Origin: Caldanaerobacter subterraneus
GTDB lineage: Bacteria; Bacillota; Thermoanaerobacteria; Thermoanaerobacterales; Thermoanaerobacteraceae
Length of the DNA: 64,000 nucleotides
NCBI RefSeq assembly: GCF_004345675.1
Contig: NZ_SLWU01000005.1
Span: forward strand, 1 to 64,000
Reading direction: 5' to 3'
The notes beneath the pieces were generated by a model. It searched no databases. It was not told where the DNA came from and worked only from the letters and a program-made list of their open reading frames with translations. This document shows, piece after piece, positions 54,811 to 64,000 of this stretch. Each line of letters begins with the position of its first letter. Within the stretch, counting starts at the first letter, position 1. A program made the position numbers and the translations under genes.

Positions 54811-54840
54811 AAATAAAAAACCCCTGCTAAGTAGCAGGGG
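54811..54840 (-). terminator. Terminator after codY
   Basis: CCCCTGCT and AGCAGGGG (54821-54828, 54833-54840) form an 8-bp stem with a 4-base loop, followed by TTTTTTATTT on the minus strand, directly after the codY stop. It separates codY from flgB, unlike the continuous reading in B. subtilis. Confidence 0.9.
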
Positions 54841-55593
54841 TCAATCTCTTTTCATTTTTTCAAGCTCTTCCAGGAGCTTTTCATTGAGAACCCTTATATG
54901 AGTCCCCTTCATACCCAAGGAACGGGACTCAATTATTCCAGCGCTTTCAAACTTTCTCAAAGCATTTACAATTACAGACCTTGTAATGCCTACTTTGTCA
55001 GCTATCTTGCTGGCAACAAGAAGTCCCTCTTTCCCTTTCAATTCCTCAAATATGTTCTTTATAGCTTGAAGCTCTGAATAGGAGAGAGTAGCTAAAGCCA
55101 TCTGCACTACAGCCCTTTTCCGTGCCTCTTCTTCAATTTCTTCATTCTTTGCTCTTAAAATCTCAAGGCCTACCACTGTAGCTCCGTACTCTGCAATTAT
55201 CAAATCGTCGTCAGTAAATTCCTTTGTGGCTCTTATAAGAAGCAAAGTACCTAGTCTATCTCCTCCTCCATTTATAGGGACAACTGTCACTATCAAGTCA
55301 GATAGGACCTTCTCTTCTTTAAAGAGCTTTCCTTTGTCATTTGCTAGCGTTTCTGTAACTCTTAAAAGTCTGTCGTTGTACTCCTCAGGAATTGCCTTGT
55401 CTTTCGCAAAAATTTCATCTCCGTAGTCCTTTAAAGCGCTATACCCTAGAACTTTCCCTTTTCTACTTAAGATATAGACATTAGCTTCAATTACTTCTTT
55501 TAAAATAGAAGCCATTTCCATAAAGTCTACCGGTTGTATGCCAGTCTTTTGTAAGATTCGATTTAATTTTCTCGTTTTTTCTAAAAGTGTCAT
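54841..55593 (-). CDS. codY: GTP-sensing transcriptional pleiotropic repressor CodY
   Basis: A global regulator of nutrient response that binds branched-chain amino acids and GTP. The 250 residues have the GAF-type ligand domain (about 20-155; [17 protein letters not shown] start) and a winged HTH (about 195-225, [20 protein letters not shown]). Overall it follows B. subtilis CodY closely, including the linker. It is last in the hslVU-codY unit, and its terminator is strong, so read-through into flgB is probably low. Confidence 0.97.
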   Translation of the reverse strand: MTLLEKTRKLNRILQKTGIQPVDFMEMASILKEVIEANVYILSRKGKVLGYSALKDYGDEIFAKDKAIPEEYNDRLLRVTETLANDKGKLFKEEKVLSDLIVTVVPINGGGDRLGTLLLIRATKEFTDDDLIIAEYGATVVGLEILRAKNEEIEEEARKRAVVQMALATLSYSELQAIKNIFEELKGKEGLLVASKIADKVGITRSVIVNALRKFESAGIIESRSLGMKGTHIRVLNEKLLEELEKMKRD

Positions 55594-55623
55594 TTTTCAA
55601 TCCTCCTGTGTTTTTTATTTTTT

Positions 55624-57009
55624 TTACAAAATGTATTTATTGACTTCGTACTTGTTTAAGCTGTCTTTTAATTGTTCTTTGACATAATCTGCTGTTATTA
55701 CTATCTCTTGACCGCTCAACTCGGGAGCGTGGAAAGAAAGGTCTTCAAATAACTTCTCCATTACAGTGTGGAGCCTTCTCGCTCCAATATCCTCAGACTG
55801 TTGATTTATCAGGTAAGCTACTTCTGCAATTGTCTCGATCGCTTCTTCTGTATACTTAATTTCCACACCTTCTGTTCTCAAAAGCTCCTGATACTGCTTT
55901 GTAAGAGCATTCTTTGGTTCTTTTAATATCCTGACAAAATCTTCTTTAGTGAGAGGCTTTAAGTTTACTCTTATAGGGAATCTTCCTTGAAGTTCGGGTA
56001 TTAAGTCAGATACCTTTGCTACGTTAAAAGCTCCAGCAGCTATGAACAGTATGTGGTCTGTTTTCACAGGCCCGTATTTTGTCATGACAGTGCAGCCTTC
56101 GATTATCGGTAGAAGGTCTCTTTGAACTCCTTCTCTTGATACATCGGGGCCTGCTGAATACCCTGTACTGGCAATTTTATCAATTTCATCTATAAATATT
56201 ATTCCATCATTTTCTGCTCTTTTTACTGCTTCTTCTATCACTTCATCCATATCGATGAGGTTTTGCGCTTCCTCTGTTTCTAATATTTTTTTCGCTTCAG
56301 CTACTGTCACCTTCCTCAATTTTTTCCTTTTGGGCAAGAGGTCAGAAAACATGTCTTGCAGTGTTATGTTAAGCTCCTCTGCCCCTAAATTTGTGTACAT
56401 TTCTAGCATTGGGGGAGTTGTGTCAGTTACTTCAATTTCCACCATGTGGTTGTCAAGTTCGCCACTTCTCAGCCTCTGTCTTATTTCTTCCCTTTTGTAG
56501 CTGTCTACATTATCCGGTTCTTCAGTCCTCTCACTAGAAGGATAGTTAAAAATCATTTCAAAAGGATTTTTAGGCTGCTTTTTCTTTTTCCCCAAGAGGT
56601 AATCTATAAGTCTTTCTTCAGCTAGTTTTTTAGCCTTTTCTGTCACAGCTTTTAATTTTTCTTCTTTTACCATTCTTACAGCAGCTTCTACCAGGTCTCT
56701 TACCATTGAATCCACATCTCTTCCTACATATCCTACTTCAGTGAATTTGGTAGCTTCTACTTTTACAAAAGGGGCTTCTACCAGTTTAGCCATTCTCCTC
56801 GCAATTTCCGTCTTACCCACTCCAGTAGGCCCTACCATCAAGATGTTTTTGGGGGTGACTTCCTCTTTAAAATCTTCCGGCAAAAGGCTTCTTCTGTATC
56901 TATTCCTCAAAGCAACTGCCACAGACTTTTTTGCTTCCTTTTGTCCGACTATGTACTTGTCAAGTTCTGCTACAATTTCTTTAGGCGTGTAATTTTTCAC
57001 ATTCCTCAC
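55624..57009 (-). CDS. hslU: ATPase subunit HslU (ClpY) of the HslUV protease
   Basis: It unfolds substrates for HslV. The 461 residues have the N-terminal [16 protein letters not shown] (about 8-23), Walker [10 protein letters not shown] (60-68), the inserted I domain (about 110-230), Walker [12 protein letters not shown] (about 265-275) and the pore motif GYVGRD (about 89-94). The start is ATG; hslV ends three bases upstream. The C-terminus ends YIL, which in HslU activates HslV by inserting between its subunits. Confidence 0.96.
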   Translation of the reverse strand: MRNVKNYTPKEIVAELDKYIVGQKEAKKSVAVALRNRYRRSLLPEDFKEEVTPKNILMVGPTGVGKTEIARRMAKLVEAPFVKVEATKFTEVGYVGRDVDSMVRDLVEAAVRMVKEEKLKAVTEKAKKLAEERLIDYLLGKKKKQPKNPFEMIFNYPSSERTEEPDNVDSYKREEIRQRLRSGELDNHMVEIEVTDTTPPMLEMYTNLGAEELNITLQDMFSDLLPKRKKLRKVTVAEAKKILETEEAQNLIDMDEVIEEAVKRAENDGIIFIDEIDKIASTGYSAGPDVSREGVQRDLLPIIEGCTVMTKYGPVKTDHILFIAAGAFNVAKVSDLIPELQGRFPIRVNLKPLTKEDFVRILKEPKNALTKQYQELLRTEGVEIKYTEEAIETIAEVAYLINQQSEDIGARRLHTVMEKLFEDLSFHAPELSGQEIVITADYVKEQLKDSLNKYEVNKYIL

Positions 57010-57012
57010 CCC

Positions 57013-57543
57013 CTAGAGTGTCTCTACTGTAATATTGTTATTTGTATACACGCATATCTTTGAAGCTATTTCCAAAGCTTTTCTCGCAATTTCTTCTGTA
57101 TCTAAATCTGTGTTATACCTTAAAGCTAAAGCAGCAGCCATAGCGTAATTCCCTCCGGATCCTATTCCAATGACATCTTCATCCGGTTCTATAACTTCCC
57201 CTGTTCCAGATATCAGCAAAGTATCTTTTTTATCTGCAGCAATCAAAAGCGCCTCCAGTTTTCTTAAAATCTTATCTTTTCTCCACTCCTGTGCCAACTC
57301 CACTGCTGCCCTTTTTAAATTGCCGCCGTATTGTTCTAATTTCTCTTCAAATTTTTGAGACAAGGTCATGGCATCTGCTACAGACCCTGCAAAACCTACT
57401 ATGACTTCTCCGTTGTAAAGCCTCCTAATTTTTTTAGCTCCGTGTTTTAATATAGTGCTGTCTCCAAAAGTGACCTGTCCGTCTCCCGCCACAGACACCC
57501 TATCTCCTCTTCTGACCGCAACTATAGTAGTGCCTTTAAACAT
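57013..57543 (-). CDS. hslV: Protease subunit HslV (ClpQ)
   Basis: The proteolytic core of HslUV, a threonine protease like the proteasome beta subunit. The 176-residue precursor starts [12 protein letters not shown]; removal of four residues would expose catalytic threonine 5 (TTIVAV). The [11 protein letters not shown] and [12 protein letters not shown] motifs are complete. This resembles the Thermotoga form, whereas B. subtilis ClpQ uses serine. It has its own promoter candidate. Confidence 0.96.
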   Translation of the reverse strand: MFKGTTIVAVRRGDRVSVAGDGQVTFGDSTILKHGAKKIRRLYNGEVIVGFAGSVADAMTLSQKFEEKLEQYGGNLKRAAVELAQEWRKDKILRKLEALLIAADKKDTLLISGTGEVIEPDEDVIGIGSGGNYAMAAALALRYNTDLDTEEIARKALEIASKICVYTNNNITVETL

Positions 57544-57562
57544 AATTACACCCCTTTAAACA

Positions 57563-57591
57563 TTTATAACACATTTTGTGAAAAGCTTCAA
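57563..57591 (-). promoter_or_regulatory. Promoter candidate for hslV-hslU-codY
   Basis: TTGAAG (57586-57591), a 17-base spacer and TATAAA (57563-57568) on the minus strand, about 20 bases before the hslV ATG. Confidence 0.65.
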
Positions 57592-57620
57592 GATTAATTC
57601 AAAATTTTTGATAAATTCAT

Positions 57621-59705
57621 TTAATTAGTCTCTTTCTGATATCCGCACTCTGGATTAGAACACTTTATGACAATGCCGTTTTTCGTATTTTTTTCTACCA
57701 TTAGGCTGCCACAAACCGGACACTTTTCATTGACCGGCTTATCCCAAAGCACAAAATCGCACTGAGGCGCATTTTCACATGAATAATAAACCCTTCCTTT
57801 TTTGCTCCTTCTCTTTACAATTTCCCCTCCACATTTAGGGCATTTTACACCCACTTTTTCAAGAAGGGGTTTTGTGTTTTTGCACTCTGGAAACCCTGAA
57901 CAGGCCAAGAATTTGCCGTATCTACCCTTTCTGACTACCATCGGCCTTCCGCAAACTTCACACTTTATATCAGTTACTTCCACTTCCTCTTCTAGTTCCA
58001 CTTTCTCCATCTGTTCTTCGGCAACCTTCAAAGTCTTATAAAAATCTCTGTAGAAGTCTCCTACCACCTCATACCATTCTACTTTTCCTTCTTCTATCTT
58101 GTCCAGCTGTTCCTCCATCTCAGCAGTAAATCCCACATCTACAATTTCTGAGAAGAATTCTTTTAAGGCATCTGTGACGATAAACCCCAGCTCTGTAGGT
58201 TTTAAAACTTTTTTGTCCTTCACTACATATCCTCTCTCTAAAAGAGTAGCGATAGTTGGAGCATAAGTGCTAGGTCTTCCTATTCCTTTTTCTTCTAGTT
58301 CTTTAATGAGAGAGGCTTCAGTGTATCTGGGAGGCGGCTGTGTAAAGTGCTGTGTCGGCTTCAGCTCTTCCAATCTGACTTTTGTGCCTTCTTTTAATAC
58401 AGGTAGTGTCTTTTCTTCCTCTTCTTCCTGAAAGTCACTGCCTTCCACATAGACAGTCATAAACCCCAAGAATTTAACGCTTGACCCTGAAGCTTTGAAG
58501 ATATAGCCGTTATTTTTAATGTCCATAGCCACTGTGTCATAAATTGCTGGCATCATTTGACTTGCAATAAATCTATCCCATATCAATTTGTACAGTTTGT
58601 ACTGGTCAGGTGTCAAAGAGTCCTTTATAATCTCTGGTTCTCTGAACACAGAAGTAGGCCTTATAGCCTCATGGGCATCCTGCACATTGGCCTTTTTTGA
58701 AGAATACTCTGCATCAGGATTTGCATACTCTTTTCCAAACTTCTCTGTGATATACCTGTATGCCTCTTCCTTTGCCTCTTTCGCTACCCTTGTAGAATCT
58801 GTCCTTATATAAGTGACAAGTCCTACACTGCCTTCCCCTTTTATTTCAATTCCTTCGTAAAGCTGCTGAGCAATTAACATGGTTTTCTTTGCAGTAAAGC
58901 CCAGTTTGCGCGATGCCTCTTGTTGTAAGGTGCTAGTGATGAAAGGAGGCGGCGGATTTCTCTTTTTTGTCCCTGTCTTTACTTTATATACGACATATTC
59001 TTCAGATAGAGAATTTATTATCTTATCTACTTCTTCTCTATTTTTTAGCTCAATCTTTTCTTCTTCTCTTCCGTAGAACTTCGCCTCAAATTTGCTAGAA
59101 GTTTTTTCGTCAAAAAGAACTGCAGTTATATTCCAGTATTCTTCAGGCACAAAGGCCTCTATCTCCCTTTCTCTGTCACAGACCAGTCTTGCAGCAACTG
59201 ACTGAACTCTTCCAGCACTTAACCCCCTTTTTATCTTTTTCCATAGAATAGGGCTAATTTTATATCCTACCAGCCTATCTAAGATTCTCCTCGCTTGTTG
59301 AGCATTTACTAAATTGAGGTCTATTTTCCTCGGATTTTTTATAGCAGCTTGGACTGCGTTTTTTGTAATTTCATGAAATTCTATGCGACAGGGTTTGTCA
59401 ATATCCAAATCTAAAAGCTGGGCAATGTGCCATGAAATTGCCTCTCCTTCTCTATCAGGGTCTGTAGCGAGGAAAATTTTCTCAGCATCTTTTGCCTCTT
59501 TTTTTAATTTTTCAATTATCTCGCCTTTGCCCCTTATTGTTATGTACTTGGGAGCAAAGTTATTTTCAATGTCAACGCCCAGCTGGCTTTTAGGCAAATC
59601 CCTGACATGCCCTTGAGATGCAGCAACTTTAAAATTTTTTCCAAGAAATTTTGAAATAGTTTTAGCCTTCGCAGGAGATTCCACAATAACTAGAGACTTT
59701 GCCAT
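57621..59705 (-). CDS. topA: DNA topoisomerase I
   Basis: A type IA topoisomerase relaxing negative supercoils. From ATG 59705 it has 694 residues: Toprim domain (VIVESPAKAKTISKFLG at 6-22, DPDREGEAISWH), the gate domains with catalytic tyrosine in GLVTYIRTDST (near 298), and three C-terminal zinc ribbons (CEVCGRP, CPKCGGE, CPVCGSL). The start is set by GGAGGTGTACTC; the longer frame adds 18 hydrophobic residues lacking an SD. A TTGATA/TATAAT promoter precedes it. Confidence 0.97.
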   Translation of the reverse strand: MAKSLVIVESPAKAKTISKFLGKNFKVAASQGHVRDLPKSQLGVDIENNFAPKYITIRGKGEIIEKLKKEAKDAEKIFLATDPDREGEAISWHIAQLLDLDIDKPCRIEFHEITKNAVQAAIKNPRKIDLNLVNAQQARRILDRLVGYKISPILWKKIKRGLSAGRVQSVAARLVCDREREIEAFVPEEYWNITAVLFDEKTSSKFEAKFYGREEEKIELKNREEVDKIINSLSEEYVVYKVKTGTKKRNPPPPFITSTLQQEASRKLGFTAKKTMLIAQQLYEGIEIKGEGSVGLVTYIRTDSTRVAKEAKEEAYRYITEKFGKEYANPDAEYSSKKANVQDAHEAIRPTSVFREPEIIKDSLTPDQYKLYKLIWDRFIASQMMPAIYDTVAMDIKNNGYIFKASGSSVKFLGFMTVYVEGSDFQEEEEEKTLPVLKEGTKVRLEELKPTQHFTQPPPRYTEASLIKELEEKGIGRPSTYAPTIATLLERGYVVKDKKVLKPTELGFIVTDALKEFFSEIVDVGFTAEMEEQLDKIEEGKVEWYEVVGDFYRDFYKTLKVAEEQMEKVELEEEVEVTDIKCEVCGRPMVVRKGRYGKFLACSGFPECKNTKPLLEKVGVKCPKCGGEIVKRRSKKGRVYYSCENAPQCDFVLWDKPVNEKCPVCGSLMVEKNTKNGIVIKCSNPECGYQKETN

Positions 59706-59730
59706 GAGTACACCTCCAAAACAACTAATA

Positions 59731-59759
59731 ATTATATCAAAGTTTTTTGTAATTATCAA
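59731..59759 (-). promoter_or_regulatory. Candidate topA promoter
   Basis: TTGATA (59754-59759), 17 bases, perfect TATAAT (59731-59736) on the minus strand, overlapping the dprA stop. It would let topA be expressed apart from dprA. Confidence 0.75.
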
Positions 59760-60844
59760 AAAATTTTTTTAGTATATTTGTTGCCAGGGAGCCTGTCAAT
59801 CAAACCTTTGAGCATGAGAGAGGTCAAAATGCTGTTCAATTTCGACATTTTCATGTTCAAAGTATAAGAAATTTCTTCCACATCCCTAGGAGCCTCTTTA
59901 ATAAACTCGTACACCACCTTCTCATCCTCCGTCAAAGATAGTTCCTCATTTTCAGTTAATGCCATTCTGAGGTCTTCTCTGAAGCTAAACTCTTCTAAAA
60001 TATCCTCCACCTGTGTTACAATTTTTGCTCCTTGTTTTATGAGGTCATTCGTTCCAGCACTATATGCACTTGTGACATTTCCGGGCACCGCGAAAACTTC
60101 CCTGCCCTGTTCTAAAGCAAATTGTGCAGTTATCAAGGCACCGCTTTTGGCCCCAGCCTCTACCACTACTACTCCCTGAGAAAGGCCGCTTATTATCCTG
60201 TTCCTCAGCGGAAAATTCTGAGAGAGGGGCGGATAGTCAAGAGGATATTCAGACACCAAAAGTCCTTCCTCTCCAATTTGCTCCATCAACTTTTTATTCT
60301 CTGTAGGATATACCACATTTATTCCACATCCTAAAACGGCTATAGTGCTCCCCCTTCCTTTTAAAGCACCTAAATGGGAATATGTATCTATACCCCTTGC
60401 CAGTCCGCTCACAACCGTTATACCTCTTTCTGAAAGGTCGTAAGAGAGTTTTTGAGCCATTTGCTTTCCATAGTACGTAGCTTTTCTTGATCCTACCATG
60501 GCAATTGAAAATTTGTCTTTTAAATTTAACCTGCCTTTCAAATAAAGGACAACAGGAGGGTTGTGAATTTCCCTAAGAATAGAAGGATACTCCTCCTCTT
60601 CTAATGTATATACACTTACTTTTAATTTTTGCAACCTTTCTACATATTCAAACGGGTTTAATTTTTGTGCCTCCACTATTTTCTCCGTTAGATTTTTCTT
60701 TCCTGTTGCCTTAAATATATCAATTTCTTTTGCCCTGTAGATTTCCTCGGCCTTTTTAAAAAACTCCATCAATTGAAAATAGGACTTGTATCCTATCCCC
60801 ACTACACTACTAAGCCATATCTTAAAAACTTTTTCTCTGTTCAC
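59756..60844 (-). CDS. dprA: DNA-processing protein A (DprA/Smf)
   Basis: It loads RecA on incoming single-stranded DNA during transformation. The 362 residues show an N-terminal helical (SAM-like) part, the Rossmann core with MVGSRKATYYGKQMA (about 113-127), VVSGLARGIDTYSH (about 140-153), LGCGINVVYPTEN and VVEAGAKSGALIT, and a C-terminal winged helix (about 305-360). I use GTG 60844 with AAAGGTG as SD. It is the first gene before topA, as in Bacillus; no comEC or comG genes are near. Confidence 0.92.
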   Translation of the reverse strand: MNREKVFKIWLSSVVGIGYKSYFQLMEFFKKAEEIYRAKEIDIFKATGKKNLTEKIVEAQKLNPFEYVERLQKLKVSVYTLEEEEYPSILREIHNPPVVLYLKGRLNLKDKFSIAMVGSRKATYYGKQMAQKLSYDLSERGITVVSGLARGIDTYSHLGALKGRGSTIAVLGCGINVVYPTENKKLMEQIGEEGLLVSEYPLDYPPLSQNFPLRNRIISGLSQGVVVVEAGAKSGALITAQFALEQGREVFAVPGNVTSAYSAGTNDLIKQGAKIVTQVEDILEEFSFREDLRMALTENEELSLTEDEKVVYEFIKEAPRDVEEISYTLNMKMSKLNSILTSLMLKGLIDRLPGNKYTKKIF

Positions 60845-60946
60845 TTGTATCACCTTTTGTAAATTCTTTCTTCAATTTACCTTTATTATAATACAAAAAC
60901 TGTGATAAAATAAAGGAGAACAAAATATTAAAAAGGTGAGGAAGCC
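60845..60946. promoter_or_regulatory. Divergent promoter region dprA/rnhB
   Basis: The AT-rich gap between the divergent dprA and rnhB contains ATTATAAT, which gives a TATAAT on both strands, and a further TAAAAT toward rnhB. No good -35 pairs with either, so exact promoters remain open. Confidence 0.4.
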
Positions 60947-61668
60947 GTGAAAAAGCTTAATTTGCGCCAGTTAAAAGAACACCTTTATCATGGTTCTCTT
61001 CAAGATTTGGACTTTTCAAATCTCACTTCTTCAGCAAAAGCATGGCTTGAAAGGGAAATAAAGAGAATAGAAGAAATGAAATTTTATGAAAAGAAGCTTT
61101 ACGAAGAAGGGCTAAATTTTATAGCAGGAGTTGATGAAGCAGGAAGAGGACCACTAGTGGGTCCTGTAGTAGCTGCTTGCGTAATACTCCCCAAAGAGAT
61201 ATTTATACCGGAGATAAACGACTCAAAAAAACTTCCTGAGGAAAAAAGAGAAAAATTGGCAGAAGTGATAAAAAAAGAAGCGATTTCCTATGGAATAGGT
61301 ATAGTAGACTGCAGAGAAATTGATGAGATAAACATACTAAATGCAACATTGAAAGCGATGAAGAAGGCTATCTTTGAAGTAAAAGAAAAAATAGAATACC
61401 TTCTGGTGGACGCCATCTCAATCCCCGACATGCCTATAAAGCAGCTTCCCATAGTAAAAGGCGATTCAAAAAGCATATCAATTGCCGCTGCTTCAATTCT
61501 TGCAAAAGTAGAAAGGGACAGGATTATGAGGGAATACCACAAACTTTACCCTCAATACAACTTTGCAAAAAACAAAGGATATGGCACAAAGGAACACATC
61601 GAAGCTTTAAAAAAGTACGGACCATGTCCTATTCACAGGCGGACTTATGTAGAAAAAATTCTGAAAGG

Positions 61669-61672
<4 letters not shown>
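60947..61672 (+). CDS. rnhB: Ribonuclease HII
   Basis: It removes ribonucleotides from DNA and RNA in RNA-DNA hybrids. The 241 residues have the catalytic core GVDEAGRGPLVGPVVAACV (61-79; D63 and E64), LLVDAI (third aspartate) and KGDSKSISIAAASILAK-like region (key D and SK motif). An N-terminal extension of about 55 residues (LRQLKEHLYHG) is common in Firmicutes. It starts with GTG behind AAGGTGAGG and is on the plus strand, unlike its neighbours. Confidence 0.95.
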
Positions 61673-63910
<2,238 letters not shown>

Positions 63911-63924
63911 AGCATCACACCTTC

Positions 63925-64000
63925 TCATTTATACCAGTATTTACTGTCAGCAATTCTGTACTGCAGTGCCTCTGCCACGTGTTCTAACTTAATATTTTCT
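63925..64000 (-). CDS. comM: C-terminal fragment of a ComM/YifB-type Mg-chelatase-like ATPase
   Basis: The last 24 codons of a gene whose body lies beyond the window; the frame reads ENIKLEHVAEALQYRIADSK then YWYK and TGA. The HVAEALQYR segment is the hallmark C-terminus of the YifB/ComM family, AAA+ helicase-like proteins linked to natural transformation. Its presence near dprA, rnhB and yraN fits the common clostridial rnhB-yraN-comM-dprA-topA cluster. Only the tail is visible. Confidence 0.75.
   Translation of the reverse strand, partial: ENIKLEHVAEALQYRIADSKYWYK

Noticed and set aside
60845-60946. Exact promoters for dprA and rnhB
   Set aside because: The TATAAT cores are clear but no credible -35 pairs with them, so only the region is reported.

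Overview
The window looks like a chromosome segment from a low-GC, thermophilic, anaerobic Firmicute of the Thermoanaerobacter/Caldanaerobacter type. This rests on AT-rich codons, AGGAGG-type Shine-Dalgarno (SD) sites with frequent GTG and TTG starts, PolC-type replicase, CodY, CheC/CheD/FliY chemotaxis, and gene order that closely follows the Bacillus subtilis dprA-topA-hslVU-codY-fla/che-rpsB-polC-nusA-infB-pnp-dapG region. The genus is an inference; no 16S gene is present. Almost every gene is on the minus strand, so transcription runs from high to low coordinates.

Layout in order of transcription (right to left): a ComM-type ATPase fragment, a YitT membrane protein and trpS (64000-62034); rnhB-yraN on the plus strand (60947-62037); dprA, topA and an hslV-hslU-codY unit (60844-54841) closed by a strong terminator; a 27.5-kb, 35-gene flagellar/chemotaxis operon from flgB to a 93-residue protein (54636-27151); rpsB and tsf (27002-25618); pyrH, frr, a previously uncalled 58-residue gene, uppS, cdsA, dxr, rseP, ispG, a GT2 glycosyltransferase and polC (25521-14415); the rimP-nusA-ylxR-ylxQ-infB-rbfA-nrnA-truB-ribF translation operon (14307-6935); rpsO and pnp (6846-4392); ylxY, an M16 peptidase, dut and ymxH (4287-1568); dapG (1500-304); and a plus-strand fragment that is probably the end of an insertion-sequence transposase (1-198). 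No stretch above 300 bases lacks a gene.

How it works together: the fla/che operon encodes the whole basal body, type III export gate, hook, C-ring, the CheA/W/Y/B/C/D signalling core, a PilZ c-di-GMP protein and the flagellar sigma factor. Flagellin, motor stators, receptors, CheR and FlgM are not in the window. The other blocks supply isoprenoid and phospholipid precursors, ribosome and translation factors, RNA decay, replication and proteolysis.

I found no defence island, CRISPR array or clearly new multi-gene system. The items most worth a second look are the 58-residue PASTA-like gene between frr and uppS, a CheB with no receiver domain, RNA structures around rpsO, rpsB and flgE, a nine-G tract forming the ymxH ribosome-binding site, a YlxY with a changed catalytic motif, and local departures from conserved gene order (GT2 insertion, loss of trmFO-xerC, inverted rnhB-yraN). 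Promoters, hairpins and operators were found by eye and are candidates only.
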